Of a stretch of 14,601 nucleotides of DNA, positions 6,470 through 12,584 are shown in pieces. The notes under the pieces are model-generated. The model was not told the DNA's origin. It ran no database searches and saw only the letters and a list, made by a program, of their open reading frames with translations. Made by a program: the position numbers and the translations under genes. The stretch's first letter is position 1, and the number at the start of each line of letters is the position of its first letter. The DNA is from JADFOB01 sp964651325 (GTDB lineage: Bacteria > Planctomycetota > Phycisphaerae > UBA1845), in NCBI GenBank assembly GCA_964651325.1, contig CAZYXP010000076.1, positions 1 through 14,601 on the forward strand. The letters are read 5' to 3'.

Positions 6470-7912
6470 CTAGAACTGATTCCAGAGCCACTGATTCGTC
6501 ACTTCGTGGTGGAACATGATTTCGTGGCGTTTCACAAGCGTTCCCAGCTCTTTCGGGCAGCGATCGGCCGACGCCTGTTTCAGTTCTACATACTTCCCAT
6601 GGGCGGCTTCGCCAAGGATGTCTACCGACAGCCTGGACGCCTTGAAGAGCCGGATCGCGTCGTGGACGTTGTCGGGAAGGAACCGCGTCCGCGAGCGTTT
6701 CCCCTCCAATTCCGCAGGGTCGGGTAGCGGCCCTTCGAGCCCGGTTCGCAGCAGCGCGTAAAAGAGCAGGTACGGATTGGCATCCGGGGCGACGGATCGG
6801 AATTCGATCCTTGCGGTTCGCTCGTTGCCCAGCGGAATACGCACCATCGAGGCCCGATTCGTTGCCGACGCTTTGATCTGATTCGGGGCTTCGAAATTCG
6901 GATCAAGCCGCCGATAGCTATTGACGCTCGGGTTGGAAATCAAGCAGACGTCCACGGCATTATTGAGAATCCGGTCGATGAAGCTCCAGGCGGACGACGA
7001 CAAGCCCTCCTTGCCCTGCTCGTCGTAGAAAAGATTCTTCCCATTCTTGGCAAGCGACATGTTGCAGTGCATCCCATTGCCGTTGACCCCCGCGATGGGC
7101 TTGGGCAGGAAGCAGGCGCTCGATCCAAAGGTACCGGCCACTTGACGACAGCAAAGCTTGTACAGTTGGATCTGGTCGGCCGCGATGACCGCGTCTGCGT
7201 ACGTGAAGTTCATCTCAAACTGAGAGGGGGCGACCTCGGGGTGATCCTTCTCATTGGCCAGACCCAAAGCCCGCTGGGCTTCGGCCGCCCGATCGATGAA
7301 TTTTCTTAGTGGATCTTGGGGGAGTGAGTGGTAATACCCTCCCGTGGAAATAAACTCGAACACGCCCGTTTTATGATAGGATCGCTCGGCGTCGGCTCCG
7401 GCGAAGAGGAACCCCTCGATTTCCGCCGCGACGTTCATCGTGATGCCTTCGTTGCGGTAGAGCTCATCCGTGAAATCACGCAACCGCGCTCGGAAGTCGG
7501 CGTGGTAGGTCTGGCCGTCCTGGCCGTGAACCGACCCGAATGTGATGACCTTTCCGGATCCGAAGATGTCGCAAGGGAGCCAGTAAAACGCCGACCAGTC
7601 GATGGCGAGCTTCAGGTCGGATTCGCTGATCTGGGAAAAACCGCGAATCGATGAGCCGTCAAAGGTAAGGTTGCCCTCCGATTTGAGCAGGAACTTCTTG
7701 TCGTAGTCCAGCATGTGGAAGCGGCCTTCCAGGTCTGAGAAACAGACCGTAACGGCCTTGATGCGCTTCTCGTCATGCAGATAGCGACGACGTTCTTCGG
7801 CGATCGCGGCTGGGTCCACCCGCTCTTGGCGCTTCAGCTTGGCTGCCGAATTCATCTGTTCCAGTTCGTCGTAAGGAATCTCAAGGAAACTGCGAAGTGG
7901 CTTTGCGTCCAT
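6470..7912 (-). CDS. glnA: Glutamine synthetase, type I-like
   Basis: It makes glutamine from glutamate, ammonia and ATP in the cytoplasm. Length is 480 residues, in the GSI range. Motifs in order: FDGSSIRGF (84-92), EIEGF (164-168) and EVAPSQFE (226-233) for metal and substrate binding, NGNGMHCNMSL (277-287) with the ammonia-site region histidine H282, ATNRASMVRIP (350-360), and EFRSVAPDANPYL (370-382). The adenylylation segment of enteric GSI (NLYDLP with its tyrosine) is absent; the matching area reads RTRFLPDNVHDAI, so adenylyl control is unlikely. The first 45 or so residues form a charged extension before the beta-grasp domain. A strong promoter lies 60 nt upstream; the Shine-Dalgarno match is weak (GCAGG 13 nt before the ATG). 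It is divergent from purA. A distant GS-like ligase is less likely, given the complete motif set. Confidence 0.93.
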   Translation of the reverse strand: MDAKPLRSFLEIPYDELEQMNSAAKLKRQERVDPAAIAEERRRYLHDEKRIKAVTVCFSDLEGRFHMLDYDKKFLLKSEGNLTFDGSSIRGFSQISESDLKLAIDWSAFYWLPCDIFGSGKVITFGSVHGQDGQTYHADFRARLRDFTDELYRNEGITMNVAAEIEGFLFAGADAERSYHKTGVFEFISTGGYYHSLPQDPLRKFIDRAAEAQRALGLANEKDHPEVAPSQFEMNFTYADAVIAADQIQLYKLCCRQVAGTFGSSACFLPKPIAGVNGNGMHCNMSLAKNGKNLFYDEQGKEGLSSSAWSFIDRILNNAVDVCLISNPSVNSYRRLDPNFEAPNQIKASATNRASMVRIPLGNERTARIEFRSVAPDANPYLLFYALLRTGLEGPLPDPAELEGKRSRTRFLPDNVHDAIRLFKASRLSVDILGEAAHGKYVELKQASADRCPKELGTLVKRHEIMFHHEVTNQWLWNQF

Positions 7913-7977
7913 ATCGTCTTATAACCTGCCTTTCGGTGCGTACGACTGTGCCGTCCCTAATCAACCAACGCGCACGG

Positions 7978-8006
7978 ATCATAACGCAGAAACGGAGGCG
8001 TTTCAA
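7978..8006 (-). promoter_or_regulatory. Strong candidate sigma70-type promoter of glnA
   Basis: On the minus strand TTGAAA (8006-8001) and TATGAT (7983-7978) are 17 bp apart, each matching five of six consensus bases. Transcription would begin near 7971, about 60 nt before the glnA start. Confidence 0.7.
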
Positions 8007-8013
8007 CTAGTTG
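8004..8013. promoter_or_regulatory. 10-bp palindrome overlapping the glnA -35 box
   Basis: CAACTAGTTG is fully self-complementary and shares three bases with the glnA -35 element. A dimeric repressor bound here would block RNA polymerase. The binding factor is unknown. Confidence 0.35.
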
Positions 8014-8047
8014 CCTCAGGAATTAGCATAAATCCATTCAGGTTTAC

Positions 8048-8069
8048 ACTAAAATGGGTAGTATTTAGT
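8048..8069. promoter_or_regulatory. Inverted repeat upstream of the purA promoter
   Basis: ACTAAA and TTTAGT form perfect 6-bp arms around a 10-bp centre, ending 12 bp before the purA -35 box in a distinctly AT-rich patch (about 8020-8075). It could be an operator for purA, glnA or both, or simply an UP-element-like AT-rich region. Confidence 0.3.
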
Positions 8070-8081
8070 TGAATTGGTCGC

Positions 8082-8110
8082 TTGACAGTGTAGGTGGCTC
8101 GCGATAGGCT
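8082..8110 (+). promoter_or_regulatory. Candidate sigma70-type promoter of purA-uppS
   Basis: A perfect TTGACA (8082-8087) is followed after 17 bp by TAGGCT (8105-8110), which keeps the key first T, second A and last T of the -10 box. Transcription would start near 8117, leaving a leader of about 95 nt that contains the hairpin at 8139-8160. Confidence 0.6.
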
Positions 8111-8138
8111 GCGCCAAAGTGTAGGTTTAGGAGATCGG

Positions 8139-8160
8139 GGCCGGACGCGGGCCTTTTTTT
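8139..8160 (+). terminator. Intrinsic-terminator-like hairpin inside the purA leader (possible attenuator)
   Basis: A GC-rich stem (8139-8143 with 8148-8153, one bulged G, loop GACG) is followed directly by seven T residues (8154-8160). It lies downstream of the candidate promoter and 50 bp before the GTG start of purA, so it could stop transcription before the gene. The stem is short, and no clear competing antiterminator fold was found by eye. Confidence 0.5.
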
Positions 8161-8210
8161 ATGCTCGTTTCAGCGGTCCCGGAGCGAAGTACGGAACAAA
8201 CGGAGAAGCT

Positions 8211-9554
8211 GTGGCCTCAGCGAACCTGGAAAATACGTGCGTTTTTGGCCTGAGCTGGGGTGACGAGGGCAAGGGGAAGATTGTCGATCTGTTGTGCCCC
8301 GCGTTTGATTTTGTGGTGCGATTCAACGGCGGAGCCAACGCCGGCCACACGGTTTGCGTCGGCGGGGAAAAATTCGCGTTGCACCTGCTGCCAAGCGGTG
8401 TGCTACACAGGGGTACGCTCAATGTTATCGGTCCCGGCGTGGTGGTTGATCCTTGGGGCCTTCTAGAGGAAATCGATGCGCTCGCCGAGCGCGGTTACGA
8501 CGTACTCGACTGGCTGCGGATCAGCGATCGTGCGCATCTGGTATTGCCCTATCACAAGGCCGAAGATCAGGCGAGCGAGCAGGCCGCGGACGCCGATCGT
8601 AAGATCGGCACGACCGCCCGTGGCATCGGCCCGTGCTACGCCGACAAAATGGTCAGAAAAACGGCCGTTCGTTTTGCGGATGTCTTGCGCGAGCCGGGCT
8701 TGCCCCAGCGGTTGGGCGGAATTATCCAAGCTCGAAGAGCTTCGCTGGCCGCGGCTTACGGTGTTGAGCTGGAATTCGATTCGAAGGCCCTGCGCGGGAA
8801 ACTGTTTGAAGCGGTCGCCCGGCTGAAACCGGCGGTGTGCGACACGACGTCGCTGCTGCATGAGGCCTTGGGCGATGGCAAGCGGATCCTGTTTGAGGCG
8901 GCCAACGGCATGCTGCTGGACGTGGATCATGGCACCTACCCGTTTGTTACGTCGAGCAGCACAGGCCCGCACGGGATCGGCTGTGGGGCGGGGGTTCCGC
9001 CGCAAACCGTTCGGCGATTGGTGGGCGTGACCAAGGCGTACGCAACGCGCGTTGGTGCGGGTCCGTTTGTCAGCGAGCTTAAGAATGAGACCGGCGATCG
9101 AATTCGCAAGCAGGGTCACGAATTCGGCACGACAACGGGAAGGCCGAGGCGTTGCGGTTGGTTTGATGCGGTTTCCAATCGCTACGCGGCGATGCTTGCC
9201 GGCGCGACGGATGTGTCGCTGATGCACTTGGATACGTTGAGCGGGTTTGAAAAAGTTGGGATTTGCGTTGCGTACCGCGTGGACGGCGAGACCGTGACGG
9301 CGCCTCCGGCTGACACGTCCAGACTGGACCGCGCGGAGCCCGTGTTTGAATACCTCCCCGGTTGGCATGAGAACCTTCAGTCCGTACGCCGGTTTGAGGA
9401 TCTTCCTGCCGCCGCAAGAGCCTATGTTTCTCGTGTGGAATCACTCTTGGGCGTTGACGTGACCCTGGCGGGGGTCGGTCCGGATCGGGCGCAGGTGTTG
9501 ATTCGAGGCCCACTGGCCGATGTGATCGACTTGCCCGCGGCGTCCACCGCATAG
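8211..9554 (+). CDS. purA: Adenylosuccinate synthetase
   Basis: It joins IMP and aspartate using GTP, the first step from IMP to AMP, in the cytoplasm. Motifs: SWGDEGKGK phosphate loop (15-23), FNGGANAGHT (38-47), KIGTTARGIGPCY (130-142), SSSTGPHGIGCG in the middle, and later GTTTGRPRRCGWFD. The open frame extends to a GTG at 8094, but that stretch crosses the hairpin and poly-T of the leader. GTG 8211 has GGAG 5 nt upstream and gives 447 residues, close to the usual 430 or so, with the P-loop at the expected distance from the N-terminus. It is the first gene of a two-gene unit with uppS and is divergent from glnA. No catalytic motif is missing. Confidence 0.96.
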   Translation: MASANLENTCVFGLSWGDEGKGKIVDLLCPAFDFVVRFNGGANAGHTVCVGGEKFALHLLPSGVLHRGTLNVIGPGVVVDPWGLLEEIDALAERGYDVLDWLRISDRAHLVLPYHKAEDQASEQAADADRKIGTTARGIGPCYADKMVRKTAVRFADVLREPGLPQRLGGIIQARRASLAAAYGVELEFDSKALRGKLFEAVARLKPAVCDTTSLLHEALGDGKRILFEAANGMLLDVDHGTYPFVTSSSTGPHGIGCGAGVPPQTVRRLVGVTKAYATRVGAGPFVSELKNETGDRIRKQGHEFGTTTGRPRRCGWFDAVSNRYAAMLAGATDVSLMHLDTLSGFEKVGICVAYRVDGETVTAPPADTSRLDRAEPVFEYLPGWHENLQSVRRFEDLPAAARAYVSRVESLLGVDVTLAGVGPDRAQVLIRGPLADVIDLPAASTA

Positions 9555-9564
9555 CAGGATTCTG

Positions 9565-10338
9565 ATGAATCAAGATACCGACGATTGTCTGCAGCGCCTC
9601 GGGCTCGATCGGGCGCAGGTACCTCGCCACATCGCGATTATCATGGACGGCAACGGTCGTTGGGCGATGGATCGCGGCATGGATCGCATCTACGGCCATG
9701 AGCAGGGTGCCAAGGCCGTCAGGAAAATCGTAACGCACTGTGCGAGGATGGGTGTCGAAACATTGACACTGTATAGTTTCAGCACGGAAAACTGGAAGCG
9801 GCCTCGGCCGGAGGTTGACTTCCTGATGGGGTTGTATGTCCGGTATCTGATCGCCGAGCGCGACACCATCATGGGCAACAACATTCGGTTTCGGCACCTT
9901 GGGCGCCGCGAGGGGTTGCCCGAGTCTGTGCTCGCGGAGATGGACAAGACCGTGGCGATGAGCCGGAGCAACACCGGGCTTACGCTTTGCTTGGCGCTGA
10001 ATTACGGCGCACGCAGAGAGTTGGTCGATGCGGTCCGTGGTATTGCCACAGAGGTGGCACGAGGAAAACTGTCCGTGGACGCCATCGATGAATCGGCGAT
10101 AGCCGATTCGCTCTACACGGTCGGCCTGCCGGATCCGGATTTGCTTATCCGCACGGCCAACGAGCGGCGGATCAGCAATTTCTTGTTGTGGCAGATCAGC
10201 TATGCCGAATGGCACGTTTGCCCCACGCTTTGGCCCGACTTTACCGAGGAACATCTCGAGGCGGCCATCAAGGACTTCGTAAGCCGCAAGCGCCGCTACG
10301 GAGATGTCGAAGGGCCGGTCGTGGGGGAGTCTTGCTGA
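9565..10338 (+). CDS. uppS: Undecaprenyl diphosphate synthase (cis-prenyltransferase)
   Basis: It extends farnesyl diphosphate with isopentenyl units to the C55 carrier lipid of peptidoglycan synthesis, at the inner face of the membrane. Length is 257 residues. Motifs: IIMDGNGRWA (25-34) with catalytic D28, GHEQG (44-48), LYSFSTENWKRP (69-80), and the C-terminal substrate block IRTANERRISN (195-205) followed by FLLWQISYAEWH and LWPDF. In most family members that block reads RTSGExRxSN; here Ser-Gly is replaced by Ala-Asn. AGGA is 5 nt before the ATG and the gene starts 10 nt after purA, so the two are probably co-transcribed. The cdsA gene that often follows uppS is absent. Confidence 0.95.
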   Translation: MNQDTDDCLQRLGLDRAQVPRHIAIIMDGNGRWAMDRGMDRIYGHEQGAKAVRKIVTHCARMGVETLTLYSFSTENWKRPRPEVDFLMGLYVRYLIAERDTIMGNNIRFRHLGRREGLPESVLAEMDKTVAMSRSNTGLTLCLALNYGARRELVDAVRGIATEVARGKLSVDAIDESAIADSLYTVGLPDPDLLIRTANERRISNFLLWQISYAEWHVCPTLWPDFTEEHLEAAIKDFVSRKRRYGDVEGPVVGESC

Positions 10339-10371
10339 TGAGCGATTCCGTAGTGGGTCCATCCGGCGGTG

Positions 10372-10401
10372 GGGAACGGGCGATCGGCTTCGGTCGTTCC
10401 C
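10372..10401. terminator. Long hairpin between convergent uppS and Kazal gene
   Basis: GGGAA (10372-10376) pairs with TTCCC (10397-10401), and inside them CGATCG-GCTT-CGGTCG pairs with one G-T wobble, leaving a 4-nt bulge. A competing 7-bp outer stem is also possible. It fills the 70-bp gap between the uppS stop and the stop of the opposing gene, so it may end transcription from both sides. There is no T-tract. Confidence 0.45.
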
Positions 10402-10408
10402 AGAAATG

Positions 10409-11185
10409 CTACGACTCGCACGGACCATCGCGATCCACGGTGACACCTGCCCGAGCGGCTTCGCATTCGTTGCCGTAGGTTACCCCGTCACAACCACAAA
10501 CCGGGTCGAAGACAGCCAGGCATCCCTCAGGATTGGGCTCGCACACGCCTTGAACATCGCAGCAGCAAGCGCCGCGTTGGAATCTGCAGTACTCACCCTC
10601 CGGACACTGGACGCCGGCAATGCCGCCGCAGACGGTGGCGGTCGCTCGGCACTCGCCTTCGTGGTCCACCGAGACGCCGGCGGTCGCCGCCTCACACTCA
10701 TTGCTGTACGTCGACCCATCGCATCCGCAAACCGGCTGGAAGATTTCCGCGCAGGCGTCGGGGATGGGTTCGCAAAGACCCTCCGGATCACAGCAACAGA
10801 CGCCAATCTCGAATTTGCAGAATTGTCCGTCCGGGCAGGCGACACCGTCGATTCCGCCGCACGTAGCCGCGGCCACGCCGCAATCCTCCGCGGCGACCAC
10901 GTTCATGCCGGCCGCTGCGGCCATGCAGGGGTTGGAGTAGGTAAGACCGTCGCAGCCGCATACCGGTGAAAAATCGGCCGTGCACGCGTCTGGGCGGGGC
11001 GTGCAAGTGCCTTGGGCTGCGTTGTTGCCGCAGGAACCTTCTTCAAATTCGCAGAATTGCCCTTCGGGGCAGGAATTGCCGCTGCAGGGCACCGGCAAAG
11101 CTGGGATGCAACCCGCAAGAAGGGCGGGGACTGCCAAGGCCGTCAAATGGCCGATTCGCCGTGTTGATTGGGTTCGACTGACCAT
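10409..11185 (-). CDS. Lipoprotein with three Kazal-type protease-inhibitor modules
   Basis: The protein has 258 residues. It has a lipoprotein signal: MVSRTQSTRR, a hydrophobic stretch, and lipobox LLAGC with lipidated C26. Three cysteine-rich modules follow (about 34-102, 109-179, 186-256). Each begins with a CPxGxFCxFExGxC segment, then C-x-P-x-P-xx-C, then a Kazal core: FxPVCGCDGxTYxNxCxAxxAGxxV and a final C. The VCGCDGxTYxNxC pattern is diagnostic of Kazal domains, which inhibit serine proteases by a loop between their first cysteines. Modules 2 and 3 carry an extra CCC. The P1-like loop residues differ between modules (ADFSP, EIFQP, AVFDP), so specificity may vary, but inhibition is inferred only. 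Upstream frame to 12361 overlaps fabI and is not used. AAGGA lies 10 nt before ATG 11185. Confidence 0.9.
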   Translation of the reverse strand: MVSRTQSTRRIGHLTALAVPALLAGCIPALPVPCSGNSCPEGQFCEFEEGSCGNNAAQGTCTPRPDACTADFSPVCGCDGLTYSNPCMAAAAGMNVVAAEDCGVAAATCGGIDGVACPDGQFCKFEIGVCCCDPEGLCEPIPDACAEIFQPVCGCDGSTYSNECEAATAGVSVDHEGECRATATVCGGIAGVQCPEGEYCRFQRGACCCDVQGVCEPNPEGCLAVFDPVCGCDGVTYGNECEAARAGVTVDRDGPCES

Positions 11186-11515
11186 GAGATTGGATTCCTT
11201 GCTGTCGGTGCGGTATCGCGTGCCCCGGGGAGCCTCTCCCGAGGCGATCCTGAGAAGCCCTGTGACGCAGGGAAGTTTAGGCCTGCCCAACTGTCGCGGG
11301 AATCCACGGTTTGGCGATCTGGTGCAGTGCCACGGGTTGCGCGGCGGTTCATCCGAGGCAACCCTTCCCCGGAACTTCGGGGACCGCCTGGGGCGCCGCC
11401 TAGACCCCAACGACCCCAATTGCGGCGTTTGCGTCCACTTGCGGTCGAGGGCTACTTGGCGACAATAAGAGACATGAAAACTACGGAATTGCCTGAATTG
11501 AGGGAGGGACGCAGC
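11186..11515. other. 330-bp hairpin-rich region between divergent Kazal and fabI genes
   Basis: No gene is supported here. Direct reading shows several perfect inverted repeats: GCCTC-TCCC-GAGGC (11232-11245), CCCTG-TGACG-CAGGG (11258-11272), GGGTTGC and GCAACCC (11334-11340, 11358-11364), TCCCCG-GAACTT-CGGGGA (11366-11383), and GGCGGT (11343-11348) against ACCGCC (11383-11388). The last three cannot all form at once. A weak promoter-like pair for fabI, TTGCGG (11439-11444) and GACAAT (11461-11466), has 16-bp spacing. The region must hold the promoters of both genes and may encode a structured leader or small RNA. Confidence 0.5.
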
Positions 11516-12295
11516 ATGGGATTGCTTGCCGGGCGTAAGGGATTGGTTTTTGGCATTGCCAACGATCGCAGCATAGCGTGCCATATCGCAAAGTGCCTGA
11601 CCGCGGAAGGGGCCATATGCGCATACCCCTGCCTTCCGGGCGAGAAGAACGAACGGCGGACCGGCAAGGCGCTCGAAGAGGCCGGGTTTACCGATCCCTG
11701 GTTGATTCCGTGCGACGCGACCAACGACGACGATCTCGACGCGACCTTTGCGGCCGTGCGGGAGAAGTTCGACACGATCGATTTCGTCATTCACTCGGTC
11801 GCCTATGCGGATCGATCCTATCTGAAACCGGGCAAGTTCACCGAGACGCCGCGCGACGTTTTTGTTCAGGCACTGGACATCTCGGCCTACTCGCTCGTGG
11901 CGATGGCCCAACGAGCGCGGGCGATGATGCCCAACGGCGGTTCGATCGTTGCGATGACGTACTACGGCGGCGAAAAAGCCATCCCCGGATACAACGTCAT
12001 GGGCGTGGCGAAATCCGCGTTGGAATGCTCGATGCGCTACCTTGCGTTGGAATTGGGCGAACAGGGCATCCGCGTGAACACCATCAGCGCCGGTCCGTTG
12101 CGTACGCTGTCGGCCATGGCGGTTGGCGGCATCGATGAAATCTTCGATTGGATTCCACAGAAGGCGCCGCTTCGTCGAAACATCGACGCGGGAGAAGTGG
12201 GCAAGACGGCCGCGTACCTGGTCAGCGATTTGGCGTCGGGCGTGACGGGCGAAAACATCTATGTGGACGCGGGCTACAACATTGTCGGGTTGTAG
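11516..12295 (+). CDS. fabI: Enoyl-[acyl-carrier-protein] reductase, FabI type
   Basis: It reduces enoyl-ACP in the last step of each fatty-acid elongation round, using NADH or NADPH, in the cytoplasm. Length is 259 residues. It is an atypical short-chain dehydrogenase: GIANDRSIA cofactor turn (13-21), HSVAYA (93-98), Y149 and the FabI-type pair Y159-x6-K166 in GYNVMGVAK, then NTISAGPLRTLSA (188-200) and a C-terminal IYVDAGYNIVG. ATG 11516 is chosen because GGGAGGGA lies 6 nt upstream and the nucleotide fold begins at once; an ATG at 11474 has a poorer ribosome site. It is followed by a clear terminator. Y156 and K163 of E. coli FabI correspond to Y159 and K166, so triclosan-type inhibitors would be expected to find their usual site. 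Confidence 0.96.
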   Translation: MGLLAGRKGLVFGIANDRSIACHIAKCLTAEGAICAYPCLPGEKNERRTGKALEEAGFTDPWLIPCDATNDDDLDATFAAVREKFDTIDFVIHSVAYADRSYLKPGKFTETPRDVFVQALDISAYSLVAMAQRARAMMPNGGSIVAMTYYGGEKAIPGYNVMGVAKSALECSMRYLALELGEQGIRVNTISAGPLRTLSAMAVGGIDEIFDWIPQKAPLRRNIDAGEVGKTAAYLVSDLASGVTGENIYVDAGYNIVGL

Positions 12296-12331
12296 GAGGA
12301 TCGTCGGATTGTAGGGGGGCCGTCGAGGATT

Positions 12332-12349
12332 CCGCCCTCGCGGGTTTTT
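12332..12349 (+). terminator. fabI: Intrinsic terminator of fabI
   Basis: CCGC-CCTC-GCGG stem-loop (12332-12343) is followed by G and TTTTT (12345-12349), 36 bp after the fabI stop. A flanking T-G wobble can extend the stem. Confidence 0.65.
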
Positions 12350-12365
12350 CGGTCGATCCATTTCT

Positions 12366-12395
12366 TTGACAACGCAAGCCCGACGCGCATAGGGT
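12366..12395 (+). promoter_or_regulatory. Candidate sigma70-type promoter upstream of larC
   Basis: A perfect TTGACA (12366-12371) is followed after 18 bp by TAGGGT (12390-12395), close in form to the TTGACA/TAGGCT pair at purA. It would give a leader of about 180 nt before larC. It comes straight after the fabI terminator. Confidence 0.45.
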
Positions 12396-12400
12396 CGGGC
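12378..12400. promoter_or_regulatory. Inverted repeat across the larC promoter spacer and -10 box
   Basis: GCCCGAC and GTCGGGC are perfect 7-bp arms around 9 bp. The repeat covers the promoter spacer and -10 element, the usual place for a repressor operator. It could also act as an RNA hairpin if transcription starts further upstream. Confidence 0.4.
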
Positions 12401-12455
12401 GCTAGCGTGTGAACGTGGTGCGTTTGGTCTGCCGTTGCGACGCTACTGACAGATT

Positions 12456-12473
12456 TCGAATGTTCGCATTCGA
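12456..12473. other. UUCG-capped hairpin in the larC leader
   Basis: TCGAATG-TTCG-CATTCGA is a perfect 7-bp stem closed by a TTCG tetraloop, which is very stable as RNA when closed C-G; here the closing pair is G-C, so extra stability is less certain. It lies 112 bp before the larC start. Confidence 0.5.
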
Positions 12474-12509
12474 GGCGATGTGCCGGGGGTTGGCTGCCTC
12501 GGGGCGCCG

Positions 12510-12527
12510 CGCGGGCTGAAGCCCGCG
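12510..12527. repeat. REP-like GC-rich palindrome before larC
   Basis: CGCGGGCT-GA-AGCCCGCG has perfect 8-bp arms. Elements of the form GGGCTGAAGCCC are, from memory, common as dispersed intergenic palindromes in GC-rich genomes, so this may be one copy of a repeat family. Only one copy is in this window. Confidence 0.5.
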
Positions 12528-12584
12528 GCTCGGTCAGACCACACGATTGCGGCACAGATAGCGGTTCAGAGGGACGCATGACTC

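Noticed and set aside
8463..9368. Open frame of 301 codons on the - strand
   Set aside because: It is antisense to purA, with Arg-rich composition and no motif.
9079..10446. Open frame of 455 codons on the - strand
   Set aside because: It is antisense to the end of purA and all of uppS. The product is Pro/Arg/His-rich with no recognisable domain.
10338..10478. Short frame starting in TGATG overlap with the uppS stop, which could be a truncated downstream gene such as cdsA
   Set aside because: The 46-residue product shows no membrane segment or CdsA similarity, and half of it overlaps the Kazal gene antisense.
11250..11345. Cobalamin-riboswitch-like words (GGGAA, CAACTGT, GCCAC) upstream of fabI
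   Set aside because: The GGTG element, the exact GCCACTG B12 box and the closing AGTCAG/CCTGCC segment are missing or out of order, and fabI has no link to cobalamin.
11186..12361. N-terminal extension of the Kazal frame up to 12361
   Set aside because: This part is antisense to fabI. A lipoprotein signal with a lipobox begins at 11185, which fixes the start.
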